A stretch of 64,000 bases of DNA from the NCBI GenBank assembly GCA_000827265.1, contig KN834767.1:405329-469328 (forward strand), read 5' to 3'. Shown one piece after another: positions 49,556-64,000 of the stretch (position 1 is its first letter; every line of letters starts with the position of its first letter). The position numbers and the translations under genes were made by a program. The DNA is from Collybiopsis luxurians FD-317 M1 (taxonomy: Eukaryota; Basidiomycota; Agaricomycetes; Agaricales; Omphalotaceae). Under the pieces are notes generated by a model. That model worked only from the letters and a program-made list of their open reading frames with translations, was not told the DNA's origin and searched no databases.

Positions 49556-50806
49556 TCAAGTAGGTCCTTCTGGACCGATATCATGAAGTCGTCGCCGTTG
49601 ATCTAAGCAAATCAGTTTAGCTTGAGGATGAACGAAGGTAAGACATGATGAACCTACGTATATACCGTTCGACGTTCGTAGCTCAATACCCCGTTGTCTA
49701 CAGACAACACGCAATGCATCGAAATGAGGCTCATTGTCGCCGCAATACGAGATCGTAAGCTTTCGAAGACGAGGAAGGTTTTCTATCTCCGTCATCAACG
49801 GCCCCAGATCAGGAAACTCGACGCCAGATTCATACGATGACGTCCTCCCGCTGGACATGGACAGATCTTCGAGGGTCCGAGGAAGCAAAGGCAGGAGAGC
49901 AGGTGTTGGGAAGTTAGCTAGCTCTAAACGCTTGAGACGAGTACATTGTTGCAGGGCCATTGCAAGTGTATCATATTGGTTGAAGTCGACTGTGAGGGAA
50001 AGCAGTGTCGGCCCATAGGTTTGCACCAAAGACTCTTCCTCTCCTGGACGTCGCCTGCCCTGTCTCGCATGCGTCGACAGCACTTGTAACCCGTTGTAGT
50101 CTGCCTCGGGGTTACGCACTAGGCACGCAATGCAGGCTTCGAGGGAGTTCGCAATCCTGAAAAGCGTGATTGTGAGAGCTGTCAAAGGAAGATTCAAGGG
50201 AGGGCTAGCAGGGCGAAGCGTTGAACCACGAATCGACCCGATATCGAGAACTTTGAGAGAAGGAAAGCATGCGGCGAGTCGATACATGTTCGTCTCGGGG
50301 TCCACTGTTTCCGGAGTGGTTGTCCACCGATCTACGTTGATCCGAAGCGAGTTCAGTTTCGGCCCCTCTGCGCGCAACTGGGCAAGCTGAGCGTCACTGA
50401 ATGTGCACACGGCTGCGAATACATCGAAATGGCGCAAATTTGGCATACGGAGAAGAGCAGTGAGCAGTTGGGATGAGACCGCTCCTCCTCCATCATCTTT
50501 ACGGGGAAAGAATATGAACATTCGTATAGAGGACGCCAGCCAGGCGCCTTTTTCGGTGTGGGGGTCGATAGCAGAGAGGAACGTATCATAACTGCTGACA
50601 GAGAAGGGCTTTTCGAAGTCCGCTCGTATAATAACACGTCGAAAAAGAAGACGCTGAGCGAAGTATGACCAGTCTTTGCACACCAGGCTGCAGGCGGAAA
50701 GAGCAGCGTGTTTCGGTTTGTGTTCGTCGATGGATAGTGGGAAGGAGAGCTCGAGGGGAATCGTGAGGTAGTCTAGGGCTTCAAGAATGAGTTCGATGGC
50801 CAGCAT
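49556..50806 (-). CDS. F-box-like, leucine-rich-repeat type protein
   Basis: Mushroom genomes hold many such proteins, thought to choose substrates for SCF ubiquitin ligases. I place the start at 50806 (MLAIELILEALDYLTIPLEL), because the family begins there with ELILEALDYL and SLVCKDWSYFAQRLLFRRV. The body has repeated Leu-rich segments such as MPNLRHFDVFAA, FPSLKVLDIGS, CTRLKRLELANF and LPRLRKLTISYCGD. A 63-nt intron-like segment near 49600-49665 keeps the frame whether or not it is spliced, so the last residues are uncertain. The frame is open upstream to 50998, but that part codes a dehydrogenase remnant. Confidence 0.75.
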   Translation of the reverse strand: MLAIELILEALDYLTIPLELSFPLSIDEHKPKHAALSACSLVCKDWSYFAQRLLFRRVIIRADFEKPFSVSSYDTFLSAIDPHTEKGAWLASSIRMFIFFPRKDDGGGAVSSQLLTALLRMPNLRHFDVFAAVCTFSDAQLAQLRAEGPKLNSLRINVDRWTTTPETVDPETNMYRLAACFPSLKVLDIGSIRGSTLRPASPPLNLPLTALTITLFRIANSLEACIACLVRNPEADYNGLQVLSTHARQGRRRPGEEESLVQTYGPTLLSLTVDFNQYDTLAMALQQCTRLKRLELANFPTPALLPLLPRTLEDLSMSSGRTSSYESGVEFPDLGPLMTEIENLPRLRKLTISYCGDNEPHFDALRVVCRQRGIELRTSNGIYVGSSCLTFVHPQAKLICLDQRRRLHDIGPEGPT

Positions 50807-51324
50807 TGTTGCGATGAGAGCTTTGTGTATCGCCTCCACCGGACTTTGAGCCTGGGTGTGCAAAGACGCGCATAGCCTCCCGCTAATTTGAGCGCCTCCA
50901 GCGCTTTGCTCAACCAGTCTTCCTAGAGCATGCTTGGCTGCACAATAATCGCCTGCGAAAGGTAATCTGAGTTGAGCAGCTGTAGAGGTAACGCTCACGG
51001 CAGAACCTTTCAGTTTGACAAGATGGGAAACGAGTCCAATTTGTCTTCTGCGTTAGATGATTAAAACTCACATTCATTCCAGGCTCCCGCTTTCCCAATC
51101 GCTTTCTCCACCTCTCAAGTATGTTCCAAGGCATATGTCAGGATATGCGCATTAGGGACAGCGAGCTGTATGCTCGATTTGACATTATTAAGAGTAGTCT
51201 GCTGTCGAGCGGCTAGAGCTACCGACGAACCAGCACGAGCATAAAGTTGCAAAGCTGTCTCGGCTCCAACTCTCGATACTCCGGTGATGAAGACGACTTT
51301 AACCCAGAAATGTTTGGGGCTCAA
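50807..51324 (-). pseudogene. short-chain dehydrogenase (SDR) remnant
   Basis: At 51324-51115 a nucleotide-binding N-terminus is visible (KVVFITGVSRVGAETALQLY). At about 51000-50910 an active-site region follows (SVTSTAAQL then DYCAAKHALGRLVE, the Tyr-x3-Lys pair). The roughly 80 residues normally between them, with the NNAG motif, are missing. The C-terminal third is missing too; the frame instead runs on into the F-box gene. It is therefore a deleted SDR gene, not a working enzyme. Its frame being open into the neighbour makes a chimeric transcript possible. Confidence 0.65.
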
Positions 51325-52789
51325 TGAACTGCCTCGGATTGATCAAGTCGTATACGCTGAATAAATTGAACACCAGAACTTTTGGTGAACAGAAATATCA
51401 AATGATGAAACGCACTCTTTGCGATAGTGGGCTATGGCAATGGGATATCAAGCCATCGTTTTATCTCTTTCGGACTCACTACATTGGCGGGAAGCTCGAG
51501 GATAACTTTAGAAGCAACTTTGGACTAGTCTGCTGTACTTCCTGGCCTAAATCTAGCATTGCCTAGCAGGATTCTTCGGCTGCGCACATTACGGGATCCT
51601 CGTGCCAAGCGCAAAATGAATTTCATCAAATGTAGGTGACTCCAGTGCTCTGAACTGTAGAGGAAATGTCCAGCATATAGACATCGACTCAGTGATTATA
51701 GGAACTCAAGCTGAAGCTCAAGTATTGGTTGTTGCTGTAGTCGCTGAACAACACAAGTGCCTAGTCGGCATCCAGTCTATTTCTACCTTTCTAAGGCTGG
51801 AGATTCAGCGCTCAAACCATCGTGTTTGTTAATCAAGGTTGGCAAGGTATATAATATATCTGCACCACGCCAACCCGTCCCGATCGACGAATCTATGCTA
51901 GTCGCCATCGGCCCATTCATCGACAGCGGGAAACCGAGAAGCTTCGAAGCGAAAGGTAAATTCGCATCCTTGGACAGTGGATAAGTTCCTCAGGCTACAT
52001 TCGGACGGGATTCAAGCGGTATTCCAATTAGCTTACTTCACCCAATCAGCTTGAGTTTTTGCAAGTCCTACAGGAGGAGGAGCCAACCTAGGTCCGATAT
52101 TGTCCCTCAATCTGAAATCCTGATATCCAGTGCTAAGCGCTGAGCTCGAGTTAACTAGTACCTAGTGGTGGAGCATTCCACCTCCTCTGGTCCAGGTTCG
52201 GGTCCAGTTGCCCGTTGTTGGTGACTTGTGTGTCACTCGGCATATACCACTAGTAGTACACATATCTGCTGAACCCGGTTTCGAGAAGGAGCATGCCGGG
52301 GAACTCCTGATTTCGATAGATAGACGATTGACAAAGAAATATATTAGCGCCTAAGCTAAATGAGCGATCGCTGCCTATCTCACTTGTTCGAGGGGTTTAC
52401 CGCCTTGGGATCAGCCTCATGAAGGCGGGATAGACTCTACTCCAGGTTATGAAATATATGCACAACAGACGATATATTCTTCACTAATTATACAACGCAA
52501 ACAAAAACCGGCATCCTACATCCTCTACTACATACCGGGGTACTAAATACTACAAGCTAAGCCACGGAACTACGCTATATGTATCCGTCGCCGCTATTTT
52601 TTTTTTGTTGGGTGGATGGGGGGTCTCGAGGGAGATAAATATGTACACGCGCCGTCATAACACGTCCAGAAAACAAATCGCAGTCGTATCAGGATTCAGA
52701 ATCCAGATTCTTTCTTTTTTTCCCGAAACCAAGTAACATGCCTGCACACCTACACAGGCAACTTGAGATCCGGAGGTTCACCCTTCTCT
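51325..52789. other. intergenic
   Basis: No recognised gene. A plus frame at 51757-51984 has no motif. A poly-T run near 52600 and the downstream region of the homocitrate synthase lie at the right end. Confidence 0.4.
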
Positions 52790-55141
<2,352 letters not shown>

Positions 55142-58100
55142 TCACACCCCCACCAAAACCAAAAGACTATACGAAAACAACGGCAGCATCACATTATCAT
55201 TCTGATCAGATAACGCCTCCAACATTGAGGACATGCCCATCACCGCCGTATACCGAAGGGTCTAGCAAACAAAAATAGGCCGTCAATAAAAGATCAAACT
55301 TCAGTCGAGATGAGAGTAGCAGACGCACCGAAAAACTCTCCGCCAACCCAAACAGCCTCAAAATCCAAGCGCTAATCACAACCGACAACGTAAACGCAAA
55401 ACTACCCTCGAGAGTCTTGTTCGTAGTCGGAGACCATCTATGAATCCCAACTCGTTTACCAACGATGGAAGCCTACCCCAGTAACCAAAGTCGCATCAAC
55501 CGAACCGATCCAGTAAGGCGCAAGCAAAAGAAAAAACCATCTTACCAAAGCATCACCAACTCCAAGTACCAACGTCCCAGTGAACTGTAACAACGGCGAA
55601 GACCTACAACGACCATCGAACCCAACTCCACAAAACAAAACAGAAAAAAAACTCACCCCTCCAACCACAAACTCCCCGCACACCCAGTCAACAAATAAAA
55701 ATGACTCAAAATCGCCGTCCCACTATCCTTCTGATCCAAAAACTCATTCATAAACAAATGAACCGCAGCTCCAAACGGATAGATCGCAAAGTATCGAACA
55801 TACTCTGCAAACGTGAACAGCGCAAAAGCGACACTGAAGGATAGGTGCGTGAACGCAGGCTGAAAAGAAAAACAGACATCATCAACTTGGAAAGATGAAC
55901 ATCTTGCAAAGGGACCAACTCACATCAAACGCTACTCCAGGAACAAACATAACCACCGTCAACGCATGGAAAAACTTTCTCCTCGCATTCAATCTTAGCG
56001 TAGGGACATGCTTGTCAGCAGCATCCAAAAGATCCGTCGCTACTCCATTCGGCAACTGCGGAAGATTCGACAGATTCGGAAGATTCGGAAAACTCAATCC
56101 AAGCGCTGCCGCCCCCGTCCCCGCTGAACCCAAACCCAACAATCCGGTCCCAGTCCCACTGCCAGCCCCAATCCCAGTCCCATTGGTCGGCGTATCACTA
56201 TTGTGCCCCGAACTCTGACCAGGCGTAGAAGCATTACTATCAACCGTAGTAGGAGTTTGCAAGTTGGGCCCCGAACCCCCCGTACCCGCTCCAGGAACGA
56301 TAAGATTCTCCCCCGCATTCCCATTCCAAGCCCTAAACCTCCTAGACCTCGCCAGCTGCCGATTCCACCCCGCAACACTTAACGACCCTAACGCAGCCCA
56401 ATAAATCAACAACGCAGGCCGACTCCATTGTTTCCTCCCTTCCAATATCCAAAAAATCACCCACAACCATGGATTTCGCTTTCCCAAACACCACCACGTC
56501 CACATCCCGATCAAGCCTAGGACCATCACGATCGAACCGAGGTAGAAGCCTAGGGCGAGTAAACGTCTTTGACGCAGTTTTCGTTCCGGGTATCGCATGC
56601 GTCGGACGGGTCGTTGACCGATATGGCGAGAGAGGATGAGGAATGGGGAAAGTGTAAACCCTGTGAGGAAGGACCCCGCGATGAGGGCAGTTTGGAAGAT
56701 GAGAAGAGGGGTCGGAAGGCGGTAGGTTTTGATGAATGGGGTGGTTTGAGGCCATAACTAATAACAAGGTTGAGATGAGCGTGGCAAGCCAATGTTGACA
56801 AAAACGAACCCTCGCTCCGGTCATGTTCAAAAATTCCATGAAGAGCGCCGTGCCTCCGAAACCGACTACTCCAAGCTCGCCTAGGGTAAACCCTCGATGC
56901 GCGAGACGGACAGCTCCATATAAGGTACATTGATAAAAGAGAGCAGCTATTATAAGTTCAAGCCAGTTTATGTCTACAGAACCAATGAATAAACTTGCGC
57001 GCCAACCAATGATAAAAAAACTCAAACCCACGCTGCCATATACCCAAAGAAAACTCCCTGAGAGCAAACTTTATGCCCAACATACCCAGTGTCGTTCCCA
57101 GCGCGAACAAGACAAAATAAATGAGCCTTTTCCCTTCGCTCCGGGGTACCGATTTTCGTTCACTGTCAAGGGGAGGAAAACCGGCTCGATATCTGCCTTC
57201 GAACCACCAAGAAGCGCAAACATGGAAAAGTAGAATCGTCGAACAAAGATTCGCTAGATCCACCAAATTGTACCTGGATAAAACCAACGCCTCAAGAGCG
57301 GTATAATTGCCATTCGCATTATGAAGAAGTAGGGGGGGTTCTATTCTCCAGGAAGGTAGTTGATTATCAGAAGAAGAAGATGTTAAGGATGAATATAACA
57401 ATGCAGAAGCAACTAGCGGTCCGAGTAGCAGACCAGTGAGGATACCGTCATCTGACGAGTACCGATAATTCTTTGGGACAGACATCCACACGAAACCAAA
57501 GTCTGCCCTTTTCCGGAGCAGCAGGGGAGCATTCCTTTTAGACTCTCGGCTCTCTGGTATCCTTGGAGAAGAGGGACGTTTTGGGAGTGAACCTGCAGAT
57601 ACAGGTTCGGTGTTTGAAGAGGGAGGATTAAATTGTTTTGAACTGGTTAGCGAATTGGCGAGCCATAAGATGTACAGTACTGCGGCGCCAGCTAAGAGAT
57701 GAAGTTCTGGAAAGATGTAAGGGACAGTATCATGGGTAATGACATTTGGAGTACAACGGACCTGTAAGGACCCATAGATTATACTCTCGAGAATCGAAAT
57801 ACTGGGACTGAAAATTTGTGTCTTCCCATATCTTCGAAGAGGCATAAACGACGGAGCCAACTAGGATAAGAGACTCGCCCGCTCTTCGAGCATCCACACT
57901 TAGATTCCACACATAGGGCGTCAGAGGTATAGAAATATTAATCTCAAAATCGGCGGGAAATAGATAGGTGAATCCGGTGAGAGAAGGTGTTCTGTAGCGA
58001 GGGAATGAGGCTACAACAGGAGAGGATATGCGATGGACGATTCCATTTGAACTAGGCTGTACGGCGGGTGATTTGGAGCGCGTAAAGGGGACGCGAGCTG

Positions 58101-58537
58101 TTAATAGTGGTGCTGGGGACCGACTAGATGAATTTCCACGGCGGGAACGAGAATGGGATTTTTGAAAGTTTCTGCTGTGTTTCCTTGCAGACGGGCGAGA
58201 TGAAGAATATGTCCTGCCTCGATGGACGGAGAGATGCTCAGTGTCGGTATCGTATTCATCGTCGGTGGTTTCTCTAGACTGTGAACTGAAGGAACTCCAG
58301 TCAGAATTCCAACTTTTGAGAGAAAAGGACAACGGACCTAGATGAACCAGCTTGATAGCTTGTACTCCATCCTATACTTTTGTCTGGAAGATTAAATGAC
58401 GACGGTCTGGCTTTGCGACCAGTCGAGACCTGCTTGCGACTGGAATCGGTACGCCTAGAGACGGGTCTGGGTGATGGTGAAGATCGTGAACGAGGCAGTT
58501 TGAGAAAAGAAAAGAAAAAGATGAATTGCAAGGTCAA
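55142..58537 (-). CDS. SEC59: dolichol kinase (ER membrane)
   Basis: This enzyme makes dolichyl phosphate with CTP for protein glycosylation in the ER. The start is uncertain: an ATG at 58537 opens a short exon that splices (40-nt intron at about 58339-58378) into the Ser/Arg-rich segment beginning near 58338; an ATG at 58332 is the alternative. After a long N-terminal region come many hydrophobic helices between 57860 and 56350. The conserved core is RRKFFHALTVVMFVPG (near 55950-55990), FAEYVRYFAIYPFG (55770-55820), then TGTLVLGVGDALASIVGKR across an intron, the CTP-binding region of the family. The C-terminus is SMLEALSDQNDNVMLPLF, stop 55142-55144. A Gly/Thr/Asn-rich insertion is present before the core (coded 56100-56320). 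Confidence 0.88.
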
Positions 58538-58656
58538 CGTGTCAGTGAAAGAGGAGATGGCCCGTGCACAAAAAAATTCCCAAGTCTAGTCCGCGCCGTG
58601 CGTGACTGGCACGCCTAATTATAGATTCTTTCGCCACAAACCAGACCACAAACCAA
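58538..58656. promoter_or_regulatory. short divergent promoter between dolichol kinase and UNG
   Basis: Only about 120 bp separate the proposed start of the minus-strand dolichol kinase from the ATG of the plus-strand uracil-DNA glycosylase. Both must be driven from this segment or from sequences inside the first exons. Confidence 0.45.
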
Positions 58657-60586
58657 ATGTCTGCAGAAGAAGTCGTATATTACGAGGACTTTACTTCTAG
58701 TAACAGTTCCAATGCAAGCTCAGTCCTCGACCCTCCATCCAGCTCCCCTGTCGCGTCGTCGCCACCAGCCTCGTCTCCCTCCGGAAGCGCGTCAAAGCCC
58801 ACCAAAACTTCCGTCAAACGTCAAATCACCCTCACAGATATGTTTACCAGTAATACATCCAGTTCAAAACGCCTAAAAACTTCGTCATCTGTCACTTCCT
58901 TGTCGTCTACGACATTTAGTTCTTCTCCGACGCGTACTCAACCTGTAATTGGCGTCACAAAGCTAAACTCTATCCCTTTCTCTATGAAGGAGTTTCAAGA
59001 GTCCTTGGACGAAGAACAGGCAAGACTTCTCCGCCTCGAATGCGAGGTGATGGGGAAAAGCTGGTAAGGATCTACATACCCTCCGTGCCACATTTTTTTT
59101 AAAATTAATTTTGACGCGTCAGGCTCAAGTTGCTCAAAGACGAAATTAAAAAACCTTATTTCATTGCCCTCAAGCGTTTCCTTTGGCAGGCTGGTGTCCG
59201 AGGACCAGATGACACCCCTCTCCCACTCAAAGTGTACCCTTCTCGTAAGTCGCCACATTACTTACCAGTGGCTCATAGCCCTTTATAACGTCAAGCGCAG
59301 CTAGAGACATATATACGTGGTCACAACTCACGCCTCTAGGTAAAGTAAAGGTAGTCATCATTGGCCAAGACCCTTATCCCGGTCCAAACCAAGCGCATGG
59401 TAAACGCACAACATCTGGCATCACTTTCTACAGAACTGAGTCGGTTTATCTTCTCCAGGTCTCTGCTTCTCCGTTCGAATGGGAATCCCAGTACCTCCAT
59501 CTCTACTCAATGTGAGTCAGTTAACGTACTGGTAGTGTCTTTGATAAATGAAAAAAGATCCTGCCCTTTCCCTGAAACGAGCGACAGCAAAAACAGCAGC
59601 TGACTGACGGTCTTCGTCTTTTGTTCTTTTGATAGATTTACACGGAGATAAAGAATGAGTATCCTGAATTCGAACCGCCTCGACATGGGTAAGTCAGTGT
59701 CTATCCGCTGTCTTGTCCATCCTAAATTGCTCCCTTAATTAATACCTAACATAACGTTCCTCCCTCCTCCTCCTACCACCCTGATACATAGACACCTAGC
59801 TACCTGGGCTGCCGCCGGCGTTCTAATGCTCAACTCCTGTCTAACCGTCCAAGCGCGCCAGCCCAATTCGCATTCCGACAAAGGCTGGGAAAAGTTCACC
59901 GACAAGATCATTGAATGCGTTGATAAATACGGCGGCGCTTCTATCAAGAATGGTTCGTCTGGAGAGGCGAGTGGGATCGGCCGAGGAGTTGTGTTCCTCG
60001 CCTGGGGTGCATACGCCGAAAAACGTGTGGCTAAATTGAACAAGGTAAGCAAACCGACTCGCGTCAACCCCTTTGAACCATTCCTTCGAACCGCCCCCTT
60101 CTGTATATTCTTAAAAAACCTTATGGATCTTCAAGTTAACTATATCTCTTCCCTCCTCATCCCATCCCACCCCACCCGCAACACGTTGTTTCAACGCGCT
60201 TTTTGAATGGGGTCGCTCCGCTCCTTTATTTGACAGACAAAGCATCTTATATTGAAGAGCGCTGTAAGTGATCTCGCCTCGTTCCATGACGCTAAATACA
60301 CCCGCCCCACAACTAAACAACACGCCTCGTGTTCTTCCACATTCTCCATCCATCTCATCATTTTGTTCAATTGTTTATCGTCATACGTATCAGTTGTACT
60401 AACGCTATTCTTTCTATCTCTCCCCCTCCTTTTCTACAGCATCCCTCTCCACGATCAGTGCATAAAGGATTCTTTGGGAACGGGCATTTCAAGGCCGCGA
60501 ATAATTGGCTGCGAACTAGATATGGACCTGACGGACCCGTCGATTGGTGCCGTCTCGATGTTGCAACTGACGCCACTTCGACTTGA
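58657..60586 (+). CDS. UNG1: uracil-DNA glycosylase (UNG family 1)
   Basis: This enzyme removes uracil from DNA in base-excision repair. The start at 58657 opens a Ser/Pro-rich leader with RQITLTDMF, a likely PCNA-binding box, followed by a basic patch. The catalytic domain begins [15 protein letters not shown] across an intron. The water-activating motif [13 protein letters not shown] is at 59365-59400 (catalytic Asp), then FSV and PPSLLNIY after another intron. Further exons code [21 protein letters not shown] and [14 protein letters not shown]. The last exons give [20 protein letters not shown], with the DNA-intercalation loop HPSP, and FKAANNWL. The stop is at 60584-60586. All key residues are in place. 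Confidence 0.95.
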
Positions 60587-63111
60587 GGCGCTGGGGGCGC
60601 TTAATAACCCACTTGCTCTTCCCGCCGGCTTTTTCGCTTACATACAGCTTTACCATCGACTAGAGAAGAAAAAAAAACAGACCCAACCGTACGTTCCTGC
60701 ATATTTTACTGTATATACTCATATCTATCCATCATTACTCTATTTTGCCACCCATTTCAACCCCAAAAGGGTAGCTATAGCCTACGGCTACTTCGGACTC
60801 GGGCACCTTTTTCTTGTGCAAGGTTGCATTATACCTTTTTGTGGCTTAATTGGCTTTCGTGTACATACATGCATACAGGAGATAGGCATGCGAATGCAAT
60901 GCAATGCAATACAATACATACGCTGATCCAAGAGTAGACAGACATTGATGCATGAGTAAGTACTGTATGTATACAGTCGCGAGTTCCATGAGTTCTATGT
61001 TATTTTTTTTCTTTTTTGGGTATCGACAGCCTTTTCCCCTTTACGGTACGTAAGTATTCGTATTCGTATTCGTATTCAAGCTTCTCAACTCAACAGAACA
61101 GTTTCAGTTTCGCGTGTGTGCCTCATGTTCATCTTCAGGTTCCTGTTCTTCTTCGACTTTGCATTCTGTATTTTGTATTCTGTATTCTATGTTCAATGTT
61201 CCCGTTCGTTGCCTTGGTCTCCACTCTAGACTTCTTTTGACCTGGTTCAGATTCAGAAACTAGAATCCGAGGACTCGAGCGAGGTTTGGTAAGTGCTTCG
61301 GCATATACTTGTGCATATCGATCCGGAGTCGAGATGGTTGTGCGCCGTATCTGAATTTAGATATGTTCGACTCAGCACCAGCAATGTACGAACGAAACGG
61401 AAGCGGGAAACGGACCATGGGTGGGCTGGGGTTAATTCTGCTTTTATTTTGCCGGCGCCGACAATGACAAGCTAAACTAAAGAGTGTCTACACCTAAGGA
61501 ACTAGGTAGGTAGGTTGACCCAGGAACCGGGACCGTACCGGGACCACTGGCAGGCTCAGGCTCAGGACTCGAACATCGCAACATCGCGGTTCAAGTAAGT
61601 ACGGGCCGAAGCTCGAAAATATTTTAATACTTATGTGTCTGCCAGGACTGCGATTGCATGCATATGCTGCAGGAAAAGGCACTGCCAAGTCCGGTAACTA
61701 GGACGTCGAGATGTCCAAGATATGCCAGGATTAATGCCCCGCTCTAGACCTCTACTCGTACTCTATATGGGACGCGTTGCGATCCATCATCATCATGAGG
61801 GGATCCCAAAACTTCATATGCTACGTCGACCTTCCGCCGTGTAGCATGCCTACAAGTAAGTATGTGTGAGTAAATACATACAGCACAGAGAAACAGAATA
61901 CAAGAGATACCAAACAAGGGATGCACGGGCGACGCCGACCTGAGCCTCCTTTCAAGTCCAAGGCACTTACCTGGTATAGCCATGTAGCTCACCTGATGCG
62001 TATGTACCACGATCCTGAACCAATCATACCCTACACCGTGTTCAAGAATCAACCAGATCTATAACTCTAAAATTCTGGAAGCAGGAAAAATAGATCTCCC
62101 ATCCCATCCAGATAAGTAACTGGGATAACCCGACACCCCAGAGAGAGAGAAAGAGAAGGGTTCAGAGGTCCCTGGATCCCCCTGGATAGCATCGATAACC
62201 CTGTATGTATCTGTATCAGCCTGTATCTTCCTCAATCTGAATCTGATGCTTATTTTGTTAATGTTTCGTTCGCTTTTCCTGTGCACAGCACAAATATTGA
62301 AACAAAAAATAGCGAAAAAAAAAGAGGGAGGAAAAAAGAAACATTCCTGAAACAGGCGTACAATTGAGTTGGCGATAAAATATTAGACGCACTGGATATG
62401 CAACTCGAGTCTCGCAAGTGGGTGCAAGTTTTTCGGGGGTATGAGATCATGCGCGATTTTACCATATGTATACACCGAACTTGTGCACCGCAGTAGGACA
62501 TCGCGACGTTGCCCGAATCGCCATCCGGCGAATTATCTGTCTATCGGCTACTTACTAGCTACGAGTCTGCGACGATAGAGAGCCCCTCAACGAAGCCGTA
62601 TATCGCCAAGAACAACTCTGGAAAAAAAAAGTCTCGGGTCAGTCTGTGCCGCATAGGTTGACTGCGCTTTCCCTCGCCCTTGACAAATGGGGTTTTAATC
62701 CTTGGATGACACTGGAATTTTTCGGTAATGGAATGTTATGGAGTAAAGAATAATTTAGCCCGACCCGGAGCGGATGCGCGGGTAAGGGCGGATATTACTA
62801 GGGTTGGTAAAAATATGCGAAAGTCGGTATCATACGGAAGAATGGGGGGGTTGGGGGGAGGATTTTTTCAATGATACAGTGAGTACACGTTGACGAGTCT
62901 TAGCGACGATATGTATGTTATGTATGTAGGCACTTACTAGGGATACTACTATGAAGTGACAAGGACGGGAAAAAGGTGGTAGCGATACACGAAAAACAGA
63001 TAACAGATAGTCTCTTGAAGCCCAATATGAAAGATTGCGTCTGGTCGTTAACAACGTGAAGGTGACAAAAGATGCAAAACAGTGAGATCGTCGTGCGCCA
63101 CTGGTAATGAA
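60587..63111. other. long gene-free stretch with microsatellites
   Basis: No recognised gene in this stretch. Short tandem repeats are seen: AATGCAATGC-type units near 60894-60920 and TATTCG units near 61048-61078. The right end (62830-63111) is downstream sequence of the bZIP gene. Part of the stretch may be long untranslated regions. Confidence 0.45.
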
Positions 63112-64000
63112 TCATGCCATGGAAGGCGTGCGACCATCTGGGACAGAGTTGAATACATGTCGTGGGGCAGACAAATGGGAATGATGAGGCCCACCACTGT
63201 CCTGCAGTCTTGGAGGGGAAGGTAAACGGATGCCTTGGTGAGACATGGGATTAGGGAGTTGGGGGAAGCCTGAATCGATGTTGTAAGATACTTGAGGCTC
63301 TGTGAGGGAGCGACGGTTAGGATAAGGGAGAGATGGCTCGCGCTGCGGGTGGATATGGAGTGGCGCCGGGGGTGGCGTACTTTGCATGGTGCCGTCGAAT
63401 GAAGAGGGGGAATATGAATAATGGTGACGATGCTCTTCGCGCTGATCAATTCGCATGGGTGCAAAATTTGGACTAGGGTAACTGCTGCTCATAGCCGCTC
63501 TATCCGAGGATTGGGAGTAATTGGAAGGGGAGTTGTTATACATGGGCATGGACATGGAAGAGGTGGCCCTCGGAGTAGAATTTGGATAGGGATTGTATTG
63601 AGGCATAGGCTTGGAGGAGGCAGGGGCAGACATGGACGGTAAAGGATAGGGTGGAGAAGCGGATGGATTGGGAACATCGGAAGAGTGATCAGGCATGATA
63701 ATAGCTTGGTCCCATACTGGATCGTCGAGCCTGACTGCGGAGCTGCTTTCTGGGGAATATGAGCCCAACCGTGTGGAAGGAGGAGAGCCCGAGGAGTCTC
63801 GAGATTCGATGATAGAGGGAGTAAGACCTGGAGAATCAAAAGTCTTTGGTTTGTCTTTTCCAGTGGGACCTTTACCGAGAACAGGACGATTTGCTGGTGG
63901 AAGGTTGAGAGCCTGACGAAGACAGGTATTTTCTTCTTCAAGCTCAGTGACCCTTTGCTCTAAGGCCTATGGGGTAATGATGAAGGATCAAATAAAAATT
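63112..64000 (-). CDS. bZIP transcription factor (C-terminal part only)
   Basis: The visible exon begins at 63966, after an intron acceptor, with ALEQRVTELEEENTCLRQAL, the leucine-zipper heptads of a bZIP protein. It continues GKGPTGKDKP and a long Ser/Pro/Tyr-rich region with many PPYPLPS-like stretches. It ends near SVPDGRTPSMA with the stop at 63112. The basic DNA-binding half lies beyond the window, upstream of the intron, so the DNA target cannot be read. The low-complexity tail is probably a transactivation region. Confidence 0.75.

Overview
The window is nuclear DNA of a mushroom-forming basidiomycete (Agaricomycetes). Genes are broken by many short (about 45-70 nt) GT-AG introns and sit close together on both strands. 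Several belong to families expanded in that class: a Git3-like 7TM receptor, BTB and F-box proteins, a pepsin-type aspartic protease, a ThuA-like secreted protein and SRPK-like kinases. No tRNA, rRNA, CRISPR array or bacterial operon structure was seen.

Layout. 1-6028: partial 7TM receptor (minus), DNA polymerase eta (minus), secreted protein of unknown function (minus). 6574-14231: Rieske-AIF oxidoreductase, LAMMER kinase and a ThuA-like secreted protein, all plus. 14541-16767: tandem pair of BTB/POZ genes, the second carrying a 244-bp MITE across its last codons. 17627-24734: aspartic protease, peroxisomal enoyl-CoA isomerase and an unrecognised Ser/Pro-rich gene, all minus. About 24985-35990: an 11-kb AT-rich, CpG-poor island with a truncated Helitron-like ORF, a full-length but stop-interrupted SRPK-like kinase, and a divergent two-gene cassette of probable mobile origin. 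37155-44442: very long hybrid histidine kinase (minus). 46944-51324: secreted ADP-ribosyltransferase-like protein with Thr/Pro repeats, a degenerate triplicated repeat, an F-box-like gene and an SDR remnant. 52790-60586: homocitrate synthase (lysine synthesis), dolichol kinase (minus) and uracil-DNA glycosylase (plus), the last two divergent. 63112-64000: 3' part of a bZIP factor.

The genes do not form one pathway; this is ordinary mixed fungal gene order. Two DNA-maintenance genes are present (pol eta and UNG). The notable signals are insertion and decay: the MITE whose terminal repeat supplies a host gene's C-terminus, the CpG-depleted island whose genes carry stops explicable by C-to-T change, a 14-nt microexon encoding a Rieske motif, a possible stop that removes a GPI signal, and an SDR fragment fused in frame to an F-box gene. 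All gene models were made by hand from ORFs, splice signals and remembered family motifs; splice sites outside conserved blocks are approximate.
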